From positions 1 through 64,000 of the forward strand of contig JAETRR010000018.1 of the NCBI GenBank assembly GCA_021770065.1: a stretch of 64,000 nt of DNA. The letters run 5' to 3'. Position 1 is the first letter of the stretch, and each line of letters opens with the position of its first letter. The DNA is from Lachnoclostridium sp. (GTDB taxonomy: Bacteria > Bacillota > Clostridia > Lachnospirales > Lachnospiraceae). The notes beneath the pieces were generated by a model. It saw nothing but the letters and a program-made list of their open reading frames with translations, did no database searches and was not told the DNA's origin. Shown here piece by piece: positions 35,650 through 43,612 of the stretch. The position numbers were made by a program, and so were the translations under genes.

Positions 35650-36267
35650 ATGCAGATCAAAAAAGTAACAGACAAAGAATTTCAGAAATACGGCAGAGTG
35701 CTGGATGTAGAGGTGCCGGATTTACTGAAGCGTCTGGCCGGAACGCCTGTGCCGGAGGACGTGATCTATGTGGCATCTGCTCCGGAGCTGGAGGCGTGCG
35801 AGGAATTTGACATGCTTAAGAACAGCATCTTCGGCGGTATGCCTATCCAGGCAGGATACTGCAACGGAAATAACAATACGCTGAATGCTGTGGAATATCA
35901 CCGCAATTCCGAAATCAACATACCCCTTACGGGAGCCGTTTTAATGGTAGGAATGCAGCAGGATGTGGAGGAGGACTTTACATACGATACCTCTAAAATG
36001 GAGGCATTCGAAGCTCCGGCAGGCTGTGTGGTAGAGCTTTATGCAACCACTCTTCACTATGCGCCGTGCAATCTTGAGGAAGAGGGCTTCCGGGTAGTTA
36101 TTATTCTCCCCAAAGGAACGAATACAGAGCCTCCTGTGCTGACAGGAAAATCCGCGGAAGAAAAACTTATGACGGCCAGAAATAAATGGCTGATAGCCCA
36201 CGAGGAATCAGGCCTGGGTGCAGACGGAGCTTTTGTAGGACTTAAAGGTGAGAATCTGAAACTGTAA
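35650..36267 (+). CDS. DUF4867 family cupin-like protein
   Basis: The 205-residue protein fits DUF4867, small proteins found next to sugar isomerase and kinase genes in Lachnospiraceae. It shows a cupin-like beta-barrel with EYHRNSEINIPLTGAVLMVG, EAPAGCVVELYATTLHYAPC and a C-terminal tail. Histidines and glutamates are placed as possible metal ligands (HRNSE, TLHYAP). By analogy with ureidoglycolate-lyase and mutarotase-like cupins it may be a sugar mutarotase or lyase, but no function is established. It has a strong AAAGGAGGG site and precedes a fucose-isomerase-like gene. Confidence 0.82.
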   Translation: MQIKKVTDKEFQKYGRVLDVEVPDLLKRLAGTPVPEDVIYVASAPELEACEEFDMLKNSIFGGMPIQAGYCNGNNNTLNAVEYHRNSEINIPLTGAVLMVGMQQDVEEDFTYDTSKMEAFEAPAGCVVELYATTLHYAPCNLEEEGFRVVIILPKGTNTEPPVLTGKSAEEKLMTARNKWLIAHEESGLGADGAFVGLKGENLKL

Positions 36268-36325
36268 CTTAAAATAGTCCAGCTAAGAAATGTCAAGTGC
36301 TTATTAGAAATATTTCATGCTGGAT

Positions 36326-36418
36326 GGTAAAGCCGCAAAGGCGCACGAGAGGAACTTTCATGAGTGCCCTTTCGAATGAAAGTTTCTCTCAATACCGGTG
36401 TGCCGAAGCGGCTTTACC
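36326..36418. repeat. Large 93-nt hairpin upstream of the isomerase gene
   Basis: Three successive stem blocks: GGTAAAGCCGC (36326-36336) with GCGGCTTTACC (36408-36418), perfect; GGCGCAC (36340-36346) with GTGTGCC (36398-36404), one G-U; GAGAGGAACTTTCAT (36347-36361) with ATGAAAGTTTCTCTC (36376-36390), one mismatch. The loop is 14 bases. It could be a non-autonomous mobile hairpin (REP/MITE-like) or a regulatory RNA. Confidence 0.75.
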
Positions 36419-36447
36419 CTTTAGTGCTGTCGCGCAGCGACTTAAAA
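36413..36447 (+). repeat. Intergenic repeat with GTCGC-GCA-GCGAC hairpin, copy 1
   Basis: The segment carries CCCTTTAGTGCTGTCGCGCA and GCGACTTAAAA, with a small perfect stem GTCGC/GCGAC. Two more copies lie in tandem at 55061-55123, in both places just before another hairpin-bearing leader and a ribosome site. Confidence 0.7.
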
Positions 36448-36462
36448 TAGGAGGTACATAAC

Positions 36463-37947
36463 ATGATTAATATTCCATCTGTAAAAGTAGGAATTGTAGC
36501 AGTGAGCAGAGACTGTTTTCCGGAGTCTCTGTCTGTAAACCGCAGAAAAGCTCTCGTAAAGGCTTATGAAGAAAAATACGAAGCAGCAGACATTTACGAA
36601 TGTCCCATCTGTATTGTGGAGAGCGAGATCCATATGGTGCAGGCCCTTGAGGACGTAAAGAAGGCCGGCTGCGACGCCCTGGTCGTTTACCTGGGCAACT
36701 TCGGACCGGAGATTTCCGAAACGCTTCTGGCAAAGCATTTTGACGGCCCTGTAATGTTTGTGGCAGCGGCTGAGGAGTCGGGAGATTCCTTGATCCAGGG
36801 CCGCGGCGACGCTTACTGCGGCATGCTGAACGCAAGCTATAACTTAAAACTCCGCAATGTCCGCGCCTACATTCCCGAGTACCCGGTGGGAACAGCCGAG
36901 GAATGCGCCGATATGATCCACGAGTTTCTTCCCATTGCCCGTGCCATTGTGGGACTCGGAAGCCTAAAGATTATCAGTTTTGGACCGAGACCCTTAAATT
37001 TCCTGGCCTGCAATGCGCCCATCAAGCAGCTCTACAATCTGGGCGTGGAGATCGAAGAGAATTCTGAGCTGGATCTCTTTGAGGCATTCAATAAGCATGC
37101 GGACGATCCACGGATTCCCGACGTAGTCAAGGATATGGAGGAAGAACTGGGCGAGGGCAACCAGAAGCCTCAGATTCTCTCCAAGCTGGCCCAATATGAA
37201 CTGACACTCTTAGACTGGGTGGAGGAGCACAAGGGCTATCGGAAGTATGTGGCTATCGCAGGAAAATGCTGGCCCGCTTTCCAGACTCAGTTCGGCTTTG
37301 TTCCCTGCTATGTAAACAGCCGCCTTACCGGCCGGGGCATTCCCGTATCCTGCGAGGTTGATATCTACGGCGCGCTCAGCGAATTTATCGGAACATGCAT
37401 AAGCCAGGATGCAGTGACCCTTCTTGATATCAACAATACGGTTCCGGCTGATATTTACAAAGAAGAGATCGCGCCCAAGTACGATTATACCCACAAAGAT
37501 ACCTTTATGGGCTTCCACTGCGGCAATACCTGTTCCAAGAAACTGTCTTTCTGCGCTATGAAGTACCAGCTGATTATGGCAAGAAGCCTGCCCGAGGAAG
37601 TAACCCAGGGAACCTTAGAGGGCGACATTGTGCCTGGTGATATTACCTTCTTCCGCCTTCAGAGCACAGCCGACTGCAAGCTGCGGGCTTACGTGGCACA
37701 GGGCGAGGTGCTTCCCGTTGCAACACGTTCCTTCGGAGCCATCGGAATCTTTGCCATTCCGGAGATGGGGCGCTTCTACCGCCATGTACTGATTGAGGGT
37801 AATTATCCTCACCACGGAGCCGTAGCCTTTGGCCATTACGGAAAGGCTCTGTTTGAGGTATTCAAATATCTGGGCGTAGAGCCGGATGAGCTTGGCTTCA
37901 ATCAGCCAAAGGGGATGCTTTATAAGACGGAGAATCCTTTTGGATAA
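36463..37947 (+). CDS. L-fucose/L-arabinose isomerase-like protein
   Basis: The 494-residue protein belongs to the FucI/AraA-like superfamily: N-terminal domains KVGIVAVSRDCFPESLSVNR and CDALVVYLGNFGPEISETLL, FVAAAEESG, a substrate region with KCWPAFQTQFGFVPCYVNSR and EVDIYGALSEF, and a C-terminal TFMGFHCGNTCS and GNYPHHGAVAFGHYG with metal-binding E/D/H residues. It should interconvert an aldose and a ketose. With xylulokinase next and a xylose-type importer upstream, xylose or arabinose-type pentoses are plausible, but the specificity is not readable. Start has a good AGGAGG site. Confidence 0.85.
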   Translation: MINIPSVKVGIVAVSRDCFPESLSVNRRKALVKAYEEKYEAADIYECPICIVESEIHMVQALEDVKKAGCDALVVYLGNFGPEISETLLAKHFDGPVMFVAAAEESGDSLIQGRGDAYCGMLNASYNLKLRNVRAYIPEYPVGTAEECADMIHEFLPIARAIVGLGSLKIISFGPRPLNFLACNAPIKQLYNLGVEIEENSELDLFEAFNKHADDPRIPDVVKDMEEELGEGNQKPQILSKLAQYELTLLDWVEEHKGYRKYVAIAGKCWPAFQTQFGFVPCYVNSRLTGRGIPVSCEVDIYGALSEFIGTCISQDAVTLLDINNTVPADIYKEEIAPKYDYTHKDTFMGFHCGNTCSKKLSFCAMKYQLIMARSLPEEVTQGTLEGDIVPGDITFFRLQSTADCKLRAYVAQGEVLPVATRSFGAIGIFAIPEMGRFYRHVLIEGNYPHHGAVAFGHYGKALFEVFKYLGVEPDELGFNQPKGMLYKTENPFG

Positions 37948-37992
37948 AATAGGAAATCCGATATTAAATAAATTGGAAATGAAACGTTACAG

Positions 37993-38016
37993 GCCTGCCC
38001 TTTTTTAGGGGCAGGC
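37993..38016. terminator. Hairpin between isomerase and xylulokinase genes
   Basis: GCCTGCCC (37993-38000) pairs with GGGCAGGC (38009-38016) around TTTTTTAG. No T-run follows on the plus strand, so its terminating power is doubtful. Confidence 0.45.
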
Positions 38017-38106
38017 ATTGTAGGATAATGATAAAAATGGTACAATTTATAACAAATTACGTTATGTTTGATAAAGCTGTTTATCAGGCAGGAATAGGAG
38101 GCGTTC

Positions 38107-39579
38107 ATGCTATACATAGGAATTGATCTGGGAACTTCGGCGGTGAAACTGCTGCTGATGGACGGTGCGGGAAAGATTCAGAAAATTGTATCTAAGGAAT
38201 ATCCCCTGTATTTTCCGAATCCGGGCTGGTCCGAGCAGAATCCGGAGGACTGGTACACGGGAGCTTTGGAGGGTTTAAAGGAGCTTATCGCTGACTGTGA
38301 CAAAGCTGAGGTAGCCGGAATCAGCTTCGGCGGTCAGATGCACGGACTTGTGATTCTTGATAAGGATGACCAGGTAATACGTCCGGCCATCCTCTGGAAT
38401 GACGGAAGAACCGCGAAAGAGACAGACTATCTCAATCAGGAGATTGGGAAGGATAAGCTGTCTGAATACACCGCCAATATTGCCTTTGCGGGTTTCACTG
38501 CGCCGAAAGTGCTCTGGGTGAAAAACCAGGAGCCGGAGAACTTTGCCCGGATCGAGAAGCTGATGCTGCCCAAGGACTATCTGGCCTACCGTCTGTCGGG
38601 TACTTTCTGTACCGATGTATCGGATGCTTCCGGCATGCTGCTCTTTGACGTAAAGAATAAATGCTGGTCCAGGGAAATGATGGAGATCTGCGGCGTGAAA
38701 GAGAGCCAGCTGCCCAGGATTTTTGAGAGCTACGAAGCGGTGGGAACTTTAAAACCGGAACTTGCAGCAGAGCTTGGCCTTTCCGAGCATGTAAAGATCG
38801 CAGCCGGGGCCGGAGACAATGCCGCTGCGGCAGTGGGAACGGGAACCGTAGGGGACGGAAGCTGTAATATTTCCCTGGGAACCTCGGGAACCATTTTTAT
38901 TTCCAGTGAAAAATTCGGTGTAGACGATAACAACGCCCTTCATTCCTTTGCCCATGCGGACGGACATTTCCATTTGATGGGCTGTATGTTAAGCGCTGCT
39001 TCCTGCAATAAGTGGTGGATGGATGAGATTCTTAAGACGAAAGACTATGCAGGAGAGCAGACAGGTATCAAAGAGCTTGGAAAGAACAACGTATTTTTCC
39101 TGCCTTATCTTATGGGTGAGCGCAGCCCTCACAATAATCCCAATGCCAGGGGAACTTTTATGGGAATGACCATGGACACCACAAGAGAGGATATGACCCA
39201 GGCGGTTTTGGAGGGTGTGGCCTTTGCCCTTAGGGATTCCTTTGAGGTGGCCAAGTCCCTGGGAATTCAGATTGACCGTACCAAGATCTGCGGCGGCGGT
39301 GCCAAGAGCCCTCTGTGGCGGCAGATGATTGCGGATATCTTTAACATAAAGGTGGATATTCCGGAGAGTGAGGAAGGACCTGCCATGGGCGGCGCTATGC
39401 TGGCGGCCGTAGCATGCGGGGAGTACGCAAGCGTAGAGGAAGCGGCTCAGAAGATTGTAAAGATTGTAGATACAGTAGAGCCTATTCCGGAGAATGCTGC
39501 ACGTTACGAGAAGCAGTATCAGAAATTCCGTCAGATTTATCCGGCGGTGAAGGAATTGTTTGATGTGATACAGCCGTAG
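38107..39579 (+). CDS. xylB: Xylulokinase
   Basis: The 490-residue FGGY kinase begins YIGIDLGTSAVKLLLMDGAG and has the FGGY xylulokinase marks SFGGQMHGLVILD (residue ~75), LWNDGRT, PKDYLAYRLSGTFCTDVSDA, NISLGTSGTIFISS and the C-terminal signature ICGGGAKSPLWRQMIADIFN. It phosphorylates D-xylulose to xylulose-5-phosphate, feeding the pentose-phosphate pathway. It has a full AGGAGG site and sits after the isomerase-like gene, completing an isomerase-kinase pair with the (now truncated) transporter. Confidence 0.95.
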   Translation: MLYIGIDLGTSAVKLLLMDGAGKIQKIVSKEYPLYFPNPGWSEQNPEDWYTGALEGLKELIADCDKAEVAGISFGGQMHGLVILDKDDQVIRPAILWNDGRTAKETDYLNQEIGKDKLSEYTANIAFAGFTAPKVLWVKNQEPENFARIEKLMLPKDYLAYRLSGTFCTDVSDASGMLLFDVKNKCWSREMMEICGVKESQLPRIFESYEAVGTLKPELAAELGLSEHVKIAAGAGDNAAAAVGTGTVGDGSCNISLGTSGTIFISSEKFGVDDNNALHSFAHADGHFHLMGCMLSAASCNKWWMDEILKTKDYAGEQTGIKELGKNNVFFLPYLMGERSPHNNPNARGTFMGMTMDTTREDMTQAVLEGVAFALRDSFEVAKSLGIQIDRTKICGGGAKSPLWRQMIADIFNIKVDIPESEEGPAMGGAMLAAVACGEYASVEEAAQKIVKIVDTVEPIPENAARYEKQYQKFRQIYPAVKELFDVIQP

Positions 39580-39851
39580 GAAAAGGATGAAAACTGAGTA
39601 AAGTATAGCATTTTTACAGCTGCTTTAGAAGATATTATATGGAAAAGAGAGACTGTCGTAAAACGAGTTTGATTTGCGGCATAGATGCTGTGTGACCTGC
39701 AGAATTGAAAAAGCCTTTTTAATCCGGGGATAAAAGCTAAACTGGACTGGTTAAAAAATGCATTACTGGCTATTTCTATCAATCCAGATTTGCAATATAA
39801 TGTGAGAAATCAAAAAAAGTCAAACAGCAATGTCCTTTGAATAGGGGAAAT

Positions 39852-39880
39852 TGCGGAACTGGAATAGGAGGCTCACATTA
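39852..39880 (+). promoter_or_regulatory. Conserved leader tail with ribosome site before the ECF gene
   Basis: TGCGGAACTGGAATAGGAGG is the same tail that ends both structured RNA elements (33246 and 55216). Here no matching three-stem structure precedes it; the remaining 39580-39850 DNA is AT-rich with no gene I can see. Confidence 0.5.
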
Positions 39881-40416
39881 TGAATTCGAATCTGAAAAAA
39901 ATTGTCCTTGCAGCACTGATGGCGGCATTTGCCTGTGTCGCGACCATGTCTATTCGCATCCCGACACCCGGAACGGGCGGATACATCCATCCGGGCGACG
40001 CGGTTGTGATTCTTTCGGGCGTGATTCTCGGACCGGCCTGGGGGCTTTTGGCAGCCGGAATCGGTTCCGCGATGGCAGACCTTATGGGGGGCTATTTTAT
40101 ATACGTTCCTATTACCTTTGTTATCAAGGGCATTGTTGCATTTGCAGCCGGAACGATTTACCGCCGTATGGGCAGGACATCCAGAAGCCGTTATATTGCT
40201 GTTGTGCTTGGCGGAATTGCAGATATGATGCTGGTAGCAGGCGGTTATTTCCTCTGTGAATGCGGACTGTACGGCGCAGCGGCAGCAGCGGCAAGCGTTC
40301 CGGCCAATATCATACAGGGAATCGGCGGCCTGGTGATCGGCGCAATTCTGTATCCGGTTCTCATTGCCGTTCCGGATATCCGAAAGATTGCACAGGAGGC
40401 AAAGGCGCAGGCATAG
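39880..40416 (+). CDS. ECF transporter S component
   Basis: The 178-residue membrane protein has five to six hydrophobic helices and the family segment TPGTGGYIHPGDAVVILSGV with GPAWGLLAAGIGSAMADLMG, typical of ECF-type substrate-binding (S) components that capture vitamins or cofactor precursors and use shared EcfAAT energising modules elsewhere in the genome. It resembles the HmpT/pyridoxine-like S branch, but the ligand cannot be named with confidence. It is 85 bases before the glycine riboswitch and transcribed in the same direction. Confidence 0.82.
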   Translation: MNSNLKKIVLAALMAAFACVATMSIRIPTPGTGGYIHPGDAVVILSGVILGPAWGLLAAGIGSAMADLMGGYFIYVPITFVIKGIVAFAAGTIYRRMGRTSRSRYIAVVLGGIADMMLVAGGYFLCECGLYGAAAAAASVPANIIQGIGGLVIGAILYPVLIAVPDIRKIAQEAKAQA

Positions 40417-40500
40417 CGCTTGTTTTACACAACATACTAAGAATATAAAACCTTTGCATTCCCAAAAGAAAATTGATATAATAATCTCAACAACATAAAC

Positions 40501-40685
40501 CGGCAGAGGATAACCCTAGAGACTTCCCGAAAGCAGATGACTGGGAAGCGCCGAAGAAGCAAATGAGGAAGCAGATCGGCTTCTTCGTGGAAACTGACAG
40601 GCAAAAGGAAGGTTGTCCGACGGAACTCTGGAGAGAGCGGCAGCGCCGCCGCCTACGTGGCTATAACCAACTGGTAAAAGGACAG
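40501..40685 (+). ncRNA. Glycine riboswitch (one full aptamer, one degenerate)
   Basis: Aptamer 1 shows the glycine core CGCCGAAGAAGCAAA (40549-40563) and GGAAACTGACAGGCAAAAGG (from 40589), with a P2-like CTTCCC...GGGAAG stem just before. The linker GTCCGACGGAACTCTGGAGA is the standard inter-aptamer segment. Aptamer 2 keeps only the 5' CTCTGGAGAGAG and the 3' CTGGTAAAAGGACAGAG; its central CCGAAG core is replaced by a short GC hairpin, as in single-aptamer forms with a 'ghost' second aptamer. It overlaps an intrinsic terminator, so glycine should control read-through into the dehydrogenase gene. Confidence 0.78.
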
Positions 40686-40722
40686 AGAGACAGATGCTTA
40701 AGTGCATTTGTCTCTTTTTTCT
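40686..40722 (+). terminator. Riboswitch expression-platform terminator
   Basis: AGAGACAGATGC (40686-40697) pairs with GCATTTGTCTCT (40704-40715) with one G-U, followed by TTTTT. Its 5' arm starts in the 3' end of the riboswitch (GGACAGAGAGAC), so ligand binding and termination are mutually exclusive. Confidence 0.88.
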
Positions 40723-40845
40723 TACAAAAAATCAAGCAATTGCAAAATCTGTCTTGATATGCCGGATTTGTGCGCCGAAAGGTCTTTGCTGCTTACCTGG
40801 AAGTTCCGTCAAACTATTTGGAAAGAAGAAAGAGGGATCAAAGCT

Positions 40846-42150
40846 ATGAGAATGATGCTGGCAGGAGCCGGAGCAGTAGGAGAATGTATTTTAAAGGTAT
40901 TGAAAAGGCGGGATCCGAAAGGAGACTGGTTAGAATATGTGCTGATTACGGATTACAGCCGGGAACGGGCAGAAGAGGTGCTGGAACACATAAAGCATTG
41001 GCCGGGGACGGCAGAAAAAGAGCGGCAGGAAAATGACGCTGCCGACGGGAAGAGAGCCGTCGTCTATGAAGCTGCCTGTGTGGATGCCCATGAAAAGCCG
41101 GAACTGGTACATCTCATAAAAGAACATGATATTGATTTTGTCATGGATGCAGCTTCTCCCTTTGTAAGCAACTGTATCTTTGATGCAGCCTATGAAGCGG
41201 GAGCCTCTTACGGAAGTATGGGAACCTGGTCTGTGCCCCGGGAACATCCCGATTTTGGAACAGGCTTTGAGGGAAGCTATCTGGAGCCGATGACAAAATA
41301 CAACTTCGACCGCCATGAGCAGTGGAGAGAGAAAGGCCTCACTGCCTGTATCTGCCTTGGCATCGATCCTGGAGTAGTGAATGTATTTGCAAAGTATGCG
41401 GCGGAATATCTTTTTGACGAGCTTTGGGAGGTTCATGTAAAGGACGGGGGCAATCTGCAGGCACCGGGAGCGGATAAGGATGCAGTGCAGTTTGGCTTCA
41501 ATGTGTGGACGGTTCTGGACGAGGTTATGAATCCCAATGCGGAATGGAGCGAGGAAGAGGGATTTCGGATCGAGGACGCATTTGCCGGGGAGGAGGAATT
41601 CCGGATGCCCGAACCCTTCGGCGTCAACCGCCTGGTAAAGGTGGAGCACGAGGAAGTGGTGACCATGCCCCGTTACCTTGGAAAATACGGTCTTAAAAAA
41701 GCCAGCTTTAAGATAGCCCTGGACGATAATCTTCTCAATGCCTTGAAGGTCATCAATGCCCTGGGCCTGCGGAGCACCCGGCCTATAGAAGTGGACGGCG
41801 TGAAGGTCATTCCCCGTGATGTGGTGGCGGCCTGCGCGCCGCAGCCCAAGGACATCGGCGCGGAAATGACGGGCGGCATGTGCGTAGGCGTTCACTGCAT
41901 TGGAAAAAAGGACGGAAAGAGAAAAGAATGCTTTATCTATCAGCCCTTTGACAACGAAGAATCTATGAAAACCTGGGGAATGCAGGCAGTGGTGGCCCAG
42001 ACAGGCTTCGGAGCGGCTCTGGGAATCGAGCTCCTGGGAAAAGGAATCTGGAAGGACGCCGGAGTCTTTTCGCCGGAATATTTTCCCTCGAAGCCTTATA
42101 TGGAGCTGATGGAGGAAGCGGGATTGGAATACCGGATTGAAGAGCGGTAA
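40846..42150 (+). CDS. Saccharopine-dehydrogenase-like protein
   Basis: From ATG 40846 (GAGGG upstream; a longer frame from 40702 overlaps the riboswitch terminator) the protein has 434 residues. N-terminal Rossmann MLAGAGAVGECILKVLKRRD (residues 4-23) and segments KEHDIDFVMDAASPFVSNCI, CICLGIDPGVVNVFAKYAAE and NRLVKVEHEEVVTMPRYLGK fit the saccharopine dehydrogenase / carboxynorspermidine dehydrogenase superfamily (NAD(P)-dependent C-N bond chemistry). Under a glycine riboswitch it may make or break an amino-acid conjugate, rather than act in the classical lysine pathway. Reaction unknown. Confidence 0.83.
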   Translation: MRMMLAGAGAVGECILKVLKRRDPKGDWLEYVLITDYSRERAEEVLEHIKHWPGTAEKERQENDAADGKRAVVYEAACVDAHEKPELVHLIKEHDIDFVMDAASPFVSNCIFDAAYEAGASYGSMGTWSVPREHPDFGTGFEGSYLEPMTKYNFDRHEQWREKGLTACICLGIDPGVVNVFAKYAAEYLFDELWEVHVKDGGNLQAPGADKDAVQFGFNVWTVLDEVMNPNAEWSEEEGFRIEDAFAGEEEFRMPEPFGVNRLVKVEHEEVVTMPRYLGKYGLKKASFKIALDDNLLNALKVINALGLRSTRPIEVDGVKVIPRDVVAACAPQPKDIGAEMTGGMCVGVHCIGKKDGKRKECFIYQPFDNEESMKTWGMQAVVAQTGFGAALGIELLGKGIWKDAGVFSPEYFPSKPYMELMEEAGLEYRIEER

Positions 42151-42176
42151 ACTGCGGGAAACAGAAAATAGGCGGC

Positions 42177-42228
42177 AAAAAGACCTGCAGATTTTTCTGA
42201 CATGTTTGAAAAATCTGCAGGTCTTTTT
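42177..42228. terminator. Perfect 21-bp bidirectional terminator
   Basis: The arms 42177-42197 and 42208-42228 are perfect inverse complements (AAAAAGACCTGCAG core ... ) with A-run on one side and T-run on the other, between two converging genes. Confidence 0.92.
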
Positions 42229-42259
42229 CATTCCTGCGGACGCAGATTCCGGGAAACTT

Positions 42260-43129
42260 TTATCCGCAGAAAGCTTTCCGCACAAACCGGCAGGATTCGG
42301 CAATATCCTGATCCATTTTTTCGTCTGAGGCATTATCCGAGAGATCGCGCCAGACTTTGATATCGGCTCCGACACCGCCGCCGGGACGCACAAAGGGCTC
42401 CATAACAACGGTCCCGTCATAGCCGATGTCGCGCAGGGCGCGTCCAATCTCATCCCAGGGAATGCGGCCCTTGCCGGGAACCTTGCGGTTGGGTTCGCCT
42501 ATATGGAAATGGCCGAGATAGGAACCGGTGGAGACAATTGCGTCGTAGAAACTGTCTTCCTCAATATTCATATGGAAGGAATCAAGCATAACCTTTACAT
42601 TCTCCCGGTTTACATCCTTCACAAACTGTGTTGCCTCTGCCGCATCATTGAAAAGAAACTGCTCAAAGCGGTTGACCGTCTCTAATGTCAGAGTAACGTT
42701 TTTGGGAAGGGCGTAGTCGGCCAGTTCCTGTACGCTGCGGATGCTGATCTCGCGCACTGCGGCTTTGCTGACCGGCTTGCTATAGTCCACCGGCCAGTAA
42801 GCATAGACGATGCCGCCGATCTGCCTGGCGCCCAGGAGATGGGTTTTGTCAATGAGGCGCTTCATGTAGGCAATGCCTGCCTGGCGGATCTCTTCATTTT
42901 CGGAAGAAACATCATACTGGGGCGGCAGGCCGATGCATACAGTTAAGGTGACATTGCAGCGCTCTGCCTCATCCCGAAGCCGGATCACCTGGTCGTCCGG
43001 CAGATCGGCGAGTCCTCCTCCGGCAATCTCCAGAATGTCAAAGCCAAGCTTCGAAACTTTGGAGATGTAAGGAAAGAAGTCTGTATCCCATTCCTTTTCC
43101 CAGTAAGCAAAATATGTACCAATCTTCAT
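42260..43129 (-). CDS. D-psicose/D-tagatose 3-epimerase (allulose epimerase) family
   Basis: The 289-residue TIM-barrel enzyme matches ketose 3-epimerases in length and residues. Metal ligands sit at the exact canonical positions E150 (LTLETVNRF), D183 (MLDSFHMNIEED), H209 (GHFHIGEPNRKVPG) and E244 (VVMEPFV). The start MKIGTYFAYWEKEWDTDF also matches the Clostridium cellulolyticum psicose epimerase pattern. It interconverts fructose with allulose or tagatose with sorbose using Mn2+ or Co2+. Ribosome site AGGAGG. It points away from the binding-protein operon at 43613, so both may respond to one regulator. Confidence 0.9.
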   Translation of the reverse strand: MKIGTYFAYWEKEWDTDFFPYISKVSKLGFDILEIAGGGLADLPDDQVIRLRDEAERCNVTLTVCIGLPPQYDVSSENEEIRQAGIAYMKRLIDKTHLLGARQIGGIVYAYWPVDYSKPVSKAAVREISIRSVQELADYALPKNVTLTLETVNRFEQFLFNDAAEATQFVKDVNRENVKVMLDSFHMNIEEDSFYDAIVSTGSYLGHFHIGEPNRKVPGKGRIPWDEIGRALRDIGYDGTVVMEPFVRPGGGVGADIKVWRDLSDNASDEKMDQDIAESCRFVRKAFCG

Positions 43130-43225
43130 GTTACAATACCTCCTGTTTTAATATTTCTTTTATTTTTCCGGCAATTGTCTTGCCGGGTTTTCCATGAGAA
43201 TTTCCTTTTTCCGTATTGTATCAAT

Positions 43226-43253
43226 TTCAATTTATTGAATCAATAAAATTCAA
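43226..43253. promoter_or_regulatory. AT-rich dyad in divergent region
   Basis: Near-palindrome TTTATTGAATCAATAAA (43231-43247) flanked by TTTCAA and TTCAAA. It lies between the divergent epimerase and binding-protein genes, with TTGTGCACAA (43363-43372) further right, the same core as the LacI operator at 18580. Both are candidate operators. No other gene is visible in 43130-43612. Confidence 0.45.
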
Positions 43254-43612
43254 AATAATAGTTGAAATGAACAAAAAAGAGTAGATAAATAAAAACAACC
43301 GTATCAGACAGAAGTTGATAAAGTTGATGATAGTAAGAAGAATAAAAAAGATTTTTTTGGTGTTGTGCACAATAATTTTGAATTTGGATACAGAATTTGT
43401 TTTTGATTTTGGAATTCTGATTGCAAAAAATAAAAGAAAACAAAGGACAAATGAAACAATAAAAAAGTTGTTTTGGACAAAATATATAAGACATCAACAA
43501 AGACAGGAGCTTCAGGGTATTATAAAATGGAGACATACAGAATGCACCGCCGTTTTTCCGGTGCAGCCGCGCGGATTGAAAGTAAATAAAAACAATACTA
43601 GGAGGAATGAAA

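Noticed and set aside
40501-40690. Lysine riboswitch (L-box) reading of the leader before the saccharopine-dehydrogenase-like gene
   Set aside because: The GCCGAAG motif and the gene family first suggested lysine, but the inter-aptamer linker and the CAGGCAAAAGGA strand match the glycine class much better.
40930-42453. 507-codon minus-strand frame over the saccharopine-dehydrogenase-like gene
   Set aside because: It crosses the convergent terminator and part of the epimerase gene and has no motif or ribosome site.
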